Source of the DNA: Spirochaetia bacterium UBA2205
Lineage (GTDB): Bacteria; Spirochaetota; UBA4802; UB4802
Length of the DNA stretch: 33,030 bases
Direction: 5' to 3'
Assembly: GCA_002328585.1 (NCBI GenBank)
Contig: DCUV01000075.1
Location: forward strand, 1 to 33,030
Position numbers and translations under genes: made by a program. Each line of letters starts with the position of its first letter. Positions within the stretch are counted from its first letter, which is position 1. Shown piece after piece: positions 31,626 to 33,030 of the stretch. The notes beneath the pieces are model-generated. The model saw only the letters and a program-made list of their open reading frames with translations. It was not told where the DNA came from and ran no database searches.

Positions 31626-33030
31626 TGAATAAACGATATTGCATCCTTGACTGTTATGTTGATGAACCAGCGTGTTTTGGAGTACCGCCGTTTATGTCAC
31701 CCTACCCGCGGTATGTTTATGGCGCGCTTGTTGATGCTGGTGTCAACGAAGATGCAATCGATTACATAACCATCGATGACATGCGCACTGCAGAGTATGT
31801 ATTTCATGAATATTATTCTATTGTTTTTTGTATTGGCGGGGCGATAGTTCCTGGAAAATATCTGGGTTTTTCCATTGGCACTCTTGATGAAATAAAAAAA
31901 ATCATCACTGGAAACAAACAGCAAAATTTTGCTATAGGCGGTATGATAGCGCATCTTGTTGCACCATTTCCCAATTCCATACTGGTTACCGGCGACATTG
32001 AACAATTTGCATTTGAAAAAGCATCCGGCAACAATTGTTATACCAATAACTATCGCACCTATGATAACCTTGCTAGATGGTCGGTTTACGGCAGCAGGGT
32101 GGTGAAGGATCATCCGCAATTCCCCAACCTTATCGCTGAGATAGAAACCTATCGGGGATGCCCGCGACAACAGCATTGCTCATTTTGTGCCGAAGGGTTG
32201 TTTTCATTTGTTGACTTCAGGCAGGAAGAAGATATAGTAGCCGAAGTTGATGCGCTGATACAACAGGGTATTACCCGTTTTAGAATTGGAAGGCAGGCTG
32301 ATATAATTTCGTATAAAGCACAGTTAATCCACGTTACCAATGGATTCCCACGACCACAGCCACAGCCCATCATTTCCCTTTTTCATGAATTGCAGAAACG
32401 AAAAGAAAGTGGCAAAATCAGCATGCTCAACATTGACAATGCAAATCCTGGAAGCATCTATTACTATAAAAACGAAGCATCAGCTATCATTGATGTATTG
32501 GCACAATCGGTGACAGCCGGCGATACGCTTGCCTTAGGAGTGGAATCATTTGACCCGGCTGTTATCAAAAAGAATAGTCTAAAATTGCAGAAAGATCAGT
32601 TGATTGACGTAATACAGCTTATCAATGATATTGGCGGAACATGTGATAACGGTATACACAGGCTTCTTCCCGGCATCAATCTCATCCATGGACTTATTGG
32701 CGAGCATGCTGATACATTTAAGATAAATTATGAATCGTTACTGGAAATACTTCACAAAGGATTGCTTGTTAAACGTATTAATATACGAAGCCTTGTACCA
32801 TTTCCAGGAACTATCGCCGCACAAAAGCAAAAAAAAGAAGGCAGACTATTAATAAACCGTTACCGATACTATCGCCAAAAAATACGACATGAGATTGACC
32901 ATAACATGATTACAAAGCTTTACCCTGTTGGCACAGTTATAGCAAATATGTTTGTGCTTTCAAACTTTCAGGGTTATGCGTATGCAAAAGAGATTAGAAG
33001 CTACGCCATCACTGCTAAAATTCCACTGGA
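31625..33030 (+). CDS. Radical SAM protein of the COG1031 type (partial, runs off window)
   Basis: The frame is open from the ATG at 31625 to the window end, giving at least 468 residues. The central motif ETYRGCPRQQHCSFCAEG (about residues 175-192) contains an unusual C-x5-C-x2-C cluster site. It is followed by EVDALIQQGITRFRIGRQADIISY, GNxx-type strands, the LGVESFDP and SLVPFPGT segments, and a late IANMFVLSNFQGYAYAKEIRSYAI. This pattern fits the COG1031 family of mainly archaeal and anaerobic radical SAM proteins that end in a helix-hairpin-helix. The function of that family is unknown. It is coupled to the HD gene upstream. Confidence 0.8.
   Translation, partial: MNKRYCILDCYVDEPACFGVPPFMSPYPRYVYGALVDAGVNEDAIDYITIDDMRTAEYVFHEYYSIVFCIGGAIVPGKYLGFSIGTLDEIKKIITGNKQQNFAIGGMIAHLVAPFPNSILVTGDIEQFAFEKASGNNCYTNNYRTYDNLARWSVYGSRVVKDHPQFPNLIAEIETYRGCPRQQHCSFCAEGLFSFVDFRQEEDIVAEVDALIQQGITRFRIGRQADIISYKAQLIHVTNGFPRPQPQPIISLFHELQKRKESGKISMLNIDNANPGSIYYYKNEASAIIDVLAQSVTAGDTLALGVESFDPAVIKKNSLKLQKDQLIDVIQLINDIGGTCDNGIHRLLPGINLIHGLIGEHADTFKINYESLLEILHKGLLVKRINIRSLVPFPGTIAAQKQKKEGRLLINRYRYYRQKIRHEIDHNMITKLYPVGTVIANMFVLSNFQGYAYAKEIRSYAITAKIPL

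Larger units (their letters stand above)
1915..32875. repeat. Iterated octamer GCGATAGT / ACTATCGC (16 copies across the window)
   Basis: GCGATAGT on the plus strand begins at 1915, 2954, 6583, 10143, 10404, 28394 and 31841. ACTATCGC begins at 4383, 7239, 9831, 12708, 23182, 28298, 32049, 32810 and 32868. The close variant GCGATAGC/GCTATCGC begins at 7075, 8277, 19913, 20964 and 21559. The fuller consensus is GGCGATAGTTAC. About one copy of any given octamer is expected by chance in both strands of this window. Confidence 0.75.

Noticed and set aside
31697..32176. 159-codon antisense open frame
   Set aside because: It is opposite to the COG1031-type radical SAM gene, whose plus-strand frame has intact motifs to the window end.

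Overview
The window reads as a contiguous piece of a low-GC (roughly 38% by eye), Gram-negative, probably anaerobic bacterial chromosome. The Gram-negative cues are a FadL/OMPP1-type outer-membrane protein and a periplasmic-sensor hybrid kinase; the anaerobic cues are a glycyl-radical enzyme with its activase, several radical SAM proteins and a hydrogenase-type maturation protease. The gene mix would suit a spirochaete-like or deltaproteobacterial-like lineage, but no phylogenetic marker other than polA is present, so the lineage is left open. No rRNA, tRNA, CRISPR array or intact insertion sequence was found.

Layout. 1-4498 (+): a tiny membrane protein coupled to a HAD phosphatase with an apparent ATA start, a DUF457-like membrane protein, a GMC oxidoreductase and a Gfo/Idh/MocA oxidoreductase. 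4614-9358 (-): an operon of a TetR regulator, a glycyl-radical enzyme with an extra N-terminal SCP2-like domain, and its activase, with a clear promoter and a double operator in front of tetR. 9543-10222 (-): a run of three small ORFs (133, 41 and 29 residues), two of them too short for ordinary gene calling. 10551-11525 (-): a WYL regulator with a palindrome between its -35 and -10 boxes. 11965-16639: ilvB-ilvN and ilvC, separated by a divergent Rpn/PD-(D/E)XK transposase-like gene. 16994-19945 (+): a B12-binding radical SAM protein, a small membrane protein, an ECF sigma factor and its zinc-binding anti-sigma factor. 19942-25106 (-): a hybrid sensor kinase followed by polA. 25387-26577 (-): the FadL-like porin with an elaborate operator region. 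26906-28282: a 46-residue Cys protein sharing a bidirectional terminator with a Cys-rich protein, then a hydrogenase maturation protease-like gene. 28419-33030 (+): a YfbR-like HD protein, DUF1232, DUF6873, a second HD protein and a COG1031-like radical SAM protein that runs off the window.

Overlying the genes are three families of dispersed sequence. One is an octamer, ACTATCGC/GCGATAGT, present 16 times, in several reading frames and between genes. The second is an 11-mer, GGGGTCAGAGC, present six times, three of them inside genes. The third is a set of palindromic intergenic repeats of the CATTCCGG...CCGGAATG type. The iterated octamer and the 11-mer are the most unusual signals here, followed by the SCP2-glycyl-radical fusion and the small-protein operon.
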